NCBI GenBank assembly: GCA_037388885.1
Contig: JARRJS010000095.1
Location: 1-36,332, forward strand
Source: JARRJS01 sp037388885
Lineage (GTDB): Bacteria > Gemmatimonadota > Gemmatimonadetes > Longimicrobiales > RSA9
DNA length: 36,332 bases
Direction: 5' to 3'
How positions within the stretch are numbered: the first letter of the stretch is position 1; each line of letters opens with the position of its first letter. The position numbers and the translations under genes are program-made. The notes under the pieces were generated by a model, which was not told where the DNA came from, ran no database searches, and saw only the letters and a list, made by a program, of their open reading frames with translations. Below, one piece after another: positions 33,359 through 36,332 of this stretch.

Positions 33359-34418
33359 CCGGAAGCGTCCCCCGTCCGGCGGCGCCGAGGCCCCGTTGCG
33401 GTGTCTTGCCGTACCCGGGCGCGATGACGTAGCCGGCGCGTTCGCGCACAGCGGCGCACACGTCCGGCCCGGTCCGGCCCTCGGGCAGCACGATGCAGGA
33501 GACCGTCGGCGAACGGTAGCCTTCCGGCGCCAGCACCGAGACGTCAACGCCCAACGCCTGCATCTCGTCCACCCAGGCGTACGTGCGCGCCGCCATGTCC
33601 CTGTGATGGCGCCAGCGCGCTTCGATGCCCTCCGCCGCGATACGCTCCGCCTGGACGGCCAGAGCGTACATCAGCGTCATGGCCGGCGTGTTGGGCGTCT
33701 GGTTCTTCTCGATATTCTTCTCGAACGCCAGCAGGTCGAAGTAGTAGCCCCGGTCCTTCTTCGCGGCCGCGCGCTCCAGCAGGCCGGGCTGCGCCACGGC
33801 CAGACCGAGGCCCGGCGGCACGGCCAGCGCCTTCTGCGAACCGGTGAGCACGTAGTCCAGGCCCCAGGCGTCGCACTCCACCGGCGCACCGGCCATGGAG
33901 GACACCGTGTCCACCAGCAGCATCAGGTCGCCCGCAGCGTGCACCACGCCTGCGATCTCGCGCACCGGGTTGAGCACGCCGGTGGACGTCTCCGAATGGA
34001 CCACCGTCACGGTGTCGTAGTCCTTGCCCCTGAGCGCCTCCGCCACCATCTGGGGCGTGTGGTTCTCGCCCCAGTCCACCTCCAGGCGATCCACCTCCAG
34101 GCCGTTCGCCGCCGCGATCCTGGCGAACCGCTCGCTGAACGCTCCGTTCACCAGGCTCAGCACCCGCCGTCGCGCCGCGTTGCGGATGCCCATCTCCATC
34201 ATCCCGGTGCCGGACGACGGCGCCACGTACACCGGCCGTTCCGTGCGGAAGACGGCCCGCAGGCCTGGCTGGATCCGCTGCATCAGCGCTTCCGCCTCCG
34301 GGGTGCGATGGCCCATCAACGCTCCCACCTGCGCCTCCAGTACCTCCGGGCGCACGCCTACGGGACCGGGTATGAAGAGCCGGTCGTACTCCGGCACGAT
34401 CGTCAGTCGTTCTGTCAT
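33303..34418 (-). CDS. Class V aminotransferase (phosphoserine/serine-glyoxylate type), truncated C-terminus
   Basis: Protein reads normally to residue 338 of 371. FIPGPVGVRPEVLEAQ, GHRTPEAEALM, VAPSSGTGMMEMGIRNAARR, VVHSETSTGVLNPVREI and the PLP lysine in VLTGSQKALAVPPGLG (Lys196) are those of alanine-glyoxylate/serine-pyruvate-type transferases, which act as phosphoserine transaminase when next to serA and serB. After AGYVIAPGYGK the family continues with a conserved R-I-G-H-M-G-D stretch; here it switches to Gly/Arg-rich residues overlapping the start of serA. About 35 residues are missing, by deletion or mis-assembly. It starts 15 bases after serB. Confidence 0.85.
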   Translation of the reverse strand: MTERLTIVPEYDRLFIPGPVGVRPEVLEAQVGALMGHRTPEAEALMQRIQPGLRAVFRTERPVYVAPSSGTGMMEMGIRNAARRRVLSLVNGAFSERFARIAAANGLEVDRLEVDWGENHTPQMVAEALRGKDYDTVTVVHSETSTGVLNPVREIAGVVHAAGDLMLLVDTVSSMAGAPVECDAWGLDYVLTGSQKALAVPPGLGLAVAQPGLLERAAAKKDRGYYFDLLAFEKNIEKNQTPNTPAMTLMYALAVQAERIAAEGIEARWRHHRDMAARTYAWVDEMQALGVDVSVLAPEGYRSPTVSCIVLPEGRTGPDVCAAVRERAGYVIAPGYGKTPQRGLGAAGRGTLPGGADGSRPGGRPRATPLR

Positions 34419-34433
34419 GTAGATGATCCGCGG

Positions 34434-35282
34434 TCAACCACCGATCAGCGCGGCCTGTATGTCCGCACTGCGGCTCGTGAATGTGACTGCACCTTCCTCG
34501 ATGAACGCCCGTCCCCGTTCGTAGGTCTCGGCGTGCGGGCTATCGGAGGGCAGGCCCTCCAGGGCCAGTGGCAGCACCGGCGCCAACGAAGGTGAACGGA
34601 TGACGACGTCAGCGTCGCTGGTCACGGACTCCCGTTCCGCCACGCCGGCGAACGCGACGAACAGGTCCACCGCAGGCTTCGCCTCCAGGTCCGTGTTGCC
34701 GTCGCCCACCAGCATGACCGGCCGCCGCAGCGTCGGCAGCCAGCGCCGCACCACGTCCGGCTTCCCGCCCGCCCGCGCAAGCGGAGACGCGGCGTCGAAG
34801 GCGAGGTAGGCCCCGTCGTCGTCGAACCGGAGGGGCACGGCCGCCACGTCCGGCGTGTCGATGCCCAGCTCGGCCGCCAGCATGCGCACCGCGGGCAGCA
34901 GCCCCCCCGACAGCACGCGTACCACGACGCCTGCGTCCTGCAACGCGGCTACGACCTCACGTGCGTCGGCGACCATGCCTTCGATGTAGCGCCGACCCAG
35001 CGCCTCCACAGCCGATCGGGTGGGCCGCGTCAGCTCCAGCCGGCGCGCGTACACCTCTTCGAGACGCGCCTCGCCCCGCATGGCGGCATTCGTCATGGCC
35101 TCCACTTCCGCGCCATGGCCGGCCGACAGCTCCTCGATGCCTTCCACGCGGGACAGCGTGGAGTCGCAGTCGAAGATCACGGTTCCGAACGCCCGTTGCC
35201 GGGTCGGGCCCAATACCACCTCCAGCACTCTGTTTTTCCGGTCCGTTCGCAGCCCGGTGCGCGGGGGAGACCGACGCATCAT
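34434..35282 (-). CDS. serB: Phosphoserine phosphatase (HAD family)
   Basis: Protein of 282 residues. The HAD nucleophile motif is VIFDCDSTLSRVEGIEEL (Asp38, Asp40), motif II is RVLSGGLLPAV, and motif IV is MLVGDGNTDLEAKPAVD. The Glu-x-Ile-Glu-Glu after the nucleophile and the cap domain are typical for phosphoserine phosphatase. It would carry out the last step of serine synthesis with the next two genes. The start is uncertain: the first 30 residues are basic and no clear ribosome site precedes either ATG. First gene of the serine operon. Confidence 0.9.
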   Translation of the reverse strand: MMRRSPPRTGLRTDRKNRVLEVVLGPTRQRAFGTVIFDCDSTLSRVEGIEELSAGHGAEVEAMTNAAMRGEARLEEVYARRLELTRPTRSAVEALGRRYIEGMVADAREVVAALQDAGVVVRVLSGGLLPAVRMLAAELGIDTPDVAAVPLRFDDDGAYLAFDAASPLARAGGKPDVVRRWLPTLRRPVMLVGDGNTDLEAKPAVDLFVAFAGVAERESVTSDADVVIRSPSLAPVLPLALEGLPSDSPHAETYERGRAFIEEGAVTFTSRSADIQAALIGG

Positions 35283-35319
35283 CCGGGCCGTGCAGGGCGC
35301 CCACCGTCCAACCGTAAGA

Positions 35320-35340
35320 CCCTGCCGCGCGCGAGCAGGG
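35320..35340. repeat. Small hairpin in the serB upstream region
   Basis: CCCTGC and GCAGGG pair around CGCGCGCGA, with a second possible pairing of flanking GTAA and GTTAC. It lies about 40 bases before the serB start on its template side and could be in the leader. The remaining sequence in 35283-35515 shows no gene. Confidence 0.3.
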
Positions 35341-35515
35341 GTACGTTACACGAACGGTGAGGCCGCGTCGAGGCTGGATGCGCCGGCGGCTGGACGGAGG
35401 ACGCCCACGCGTCCGACTCCGCGCGCGGGTGGCGCGCGGGCGCGCGAGGCCTAAGTTCATGCCCGTCGATGGCAACGCCACGCCGGTTCTGCCGGCCCCA
35501 TCGCAGGAGGCAACG

Positions 35516-36332
35516 TTGAAGCGTGGTACTCCATGGCTGCTCGCCGCGGCGCTGCTGGTCGCCGCCGCACCGATGTCCGCCCAGACCTTTCCCACCGACG
35601 ATCCCGTGATCCGCTCGATCTGGGACGAAGGCGCAAACCATTCCCAGGTGTACGACCTGGCGCAGGTGCTGCTGGATTCCATCGGGCCACGACTCACGGC
35701 CGCGCCCGCCCACAAGGCCGCCAACGACTGGCTCGTCCAGGTATACCAGAGCTGGGGCATCCCGGCGAAGAACGAGCAGTACGGCACGTGGAAGAGCTGG
35801 CAACGTGGCATCAGTCACGTGGACCTGATCCAGCCCCGGGTTCGCTCGCTGGACGCCACCATGCTGGCCTGGAGCCCCGGCACGAAGCGGCCGGTGGAAG
35901 GCGACGTGGTCGCGCTACCCGACGTCGCCACGCAGGCTGAATTCCAGGCATGGCTGCCGTCCGTGAAAGGCAAGTTCGTGCTGGTCTCCGTGCCGGAGCC
36001 GACGTGCCGGCCCATGCAGAGCTGGGAGCAGAACGGAGGCGAGTCGGCGTTCGAAGCCATCCGCGCCCAGCGTGCGGCCGCCGACAGCGCCTGGGACGCC
36101 CGCATCGCCGCCAGCGGCGTGAGCGCCCGCGACCTGCCCCGCACCCTGGAAGCCGCCGGAGCGGTCGGCGTGCTCAGCTCCATCTGGTCCGGCGGCTGGG
36201 GCGCGCAACGCATCTTCTCCGCACGCACGCAGAAGGTGCCGTCGTTCGCCGTGGGTTGTGAGGACTACGGCCTGCTGTACCGGCTGGCGGCGAACCACCA
36301 GGGTCCGCGGCTGCGCGTGGAAGCGCAGGCGA
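35516..36332 (+). CDS. M28-family metallopeptidase (partial, runs off the window)
   Basis: The first 272 residues of an exported peptidase. The TTG start has a perfect AGGAGG five bases before it and a signal peptide (WLLAAALLVAAAPMSA). The mature part begins with WDEGANHSQVYDLAQVLLDS and IGPRLTAAPAHKAANDWLV, the opening seen in M28 peptidases; a PA-like lid domain (residues about 105-260) follows with KGKFVLVSVPEP and AAGAVGVLSSIWSGG. The zinc site is beyond the window edge. Typical of exported aminopeptidases. Confidence 0.85.
   Translation, partial: MKRGTPWLLAAALLVAAAPMSAQTFPTDDPVIRSIWDEGANHSQVYDLAQVLLDSIGPRLTAAPAHKAANDWLVQVYQSWGIPAKNEQYGTWKSWQRGISHVDLIQPRVRSLDATMLAWSPGTKRPVEGDVVALPDVATQAEFQAWLPSVKGKFVLVSVPEPTCRPMQSWEQNGGESAFEAIRAQRAAADSAWDARIAASGVSARDLPRTLEAAGAVGVLSSIWSGGWGAQRIFSARTQKVPSFAVGCEDYGLLYRLAANHQGPRLRVEAQA

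Noticed and set aside
30731..33427. Plus-strand open frame of 898 codons
   Set aside because: It lies antisense to nadC and serA, both strongly conserved, and is rich in His/Arg/Gln as expected for a mirror frame.

Overview
The window is 36.3 kb of gap-containing, high-GC sequence from a Gram-negative bacterium, probably a draft or metagenome-derived contig. Lipopolysaccharide (LPS) genes, a TonB-family protein, outer-membrane barrel features, an orphan MacB/FtsX-type permease of the ADOP kind, an A1-type aa3 oxidase and a response regulator fused to a PglZ phosphodiesterase domain together suggest Gemmatimonadota or a related lineage. That assignment is an inference; there is no rRNA or other marker gene here.

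Layout. (1) 28-11883, minus strand: an LPS/envelope operon of eleven genes read from 11883 downward: Kdo kinase, heptosyltransferase, PorX-like regulator, MsbA-type flippase, two GT-B glycosyltransferases (one frameshifted), a second heptosyltransferase, an LpxL/HtrB-like acyltransferase, an isoprenylcysteine-methyltransferase-family membrane protein, a GT2 glycosyltransferase and a DUF3108 protein. Six consecutive genes are joined by 4-11 base overlaps. (2) 12293-16068: an orphan ABC permease, then a TonB-family protein and an M23 lipoprotein on the other strand. (3) 16069-21999: a regulatory region with a possible 36-residue membrane peptide, the cytochrome c oxidase genes in the order II-I-III-IV, and heme A synthase. 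(4) 22230-25646, plus strand: a P1/DmpA-type self-cleaving peptidase interrupted by 73 Ns, and a bactofilin-like/beta-barrel fusion. (5) 25671-28965, minus strand: an overlapping cassette of MscS channel, VanX-like dipeptidase lipoprotein and patatin phospholipase. (6) 29077-29619: a UPF0316 membrane protein. (7) 29623-35282, minus strand: serB, a class V aminotransferase and serA, followed by nadC and nadA. (8) 35516 to the edge: a 3'-truncated M28 peptidase with a TTG start.

How the genes work together. Region 1 would build, phosphorylate, acylate and flip the LPS core. Its most unusual member is the PorX-like response regulator/phosphodiesterase, which in Bacteroidota controls type IX secretion but here is translationally coupled to an LPS flippase. 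Region 3 gives a heme-copper oxidase plus its heme A supply. Region 7 makes serine from 3-phosphoglycerate and two steps of the NAD pathway.

Three places look damaged or mis-assembled: a frameshift near 5076-5100, the N-run at 22816-22888 and a missing aminotransferase C-terminus near 33405. A GC-rich repeat with core CCGANGGGGAGACG occurs inside the P1 peptidase and in the serA-nadC gap, and a weaker match lies at the aminotransferase/serA junction.
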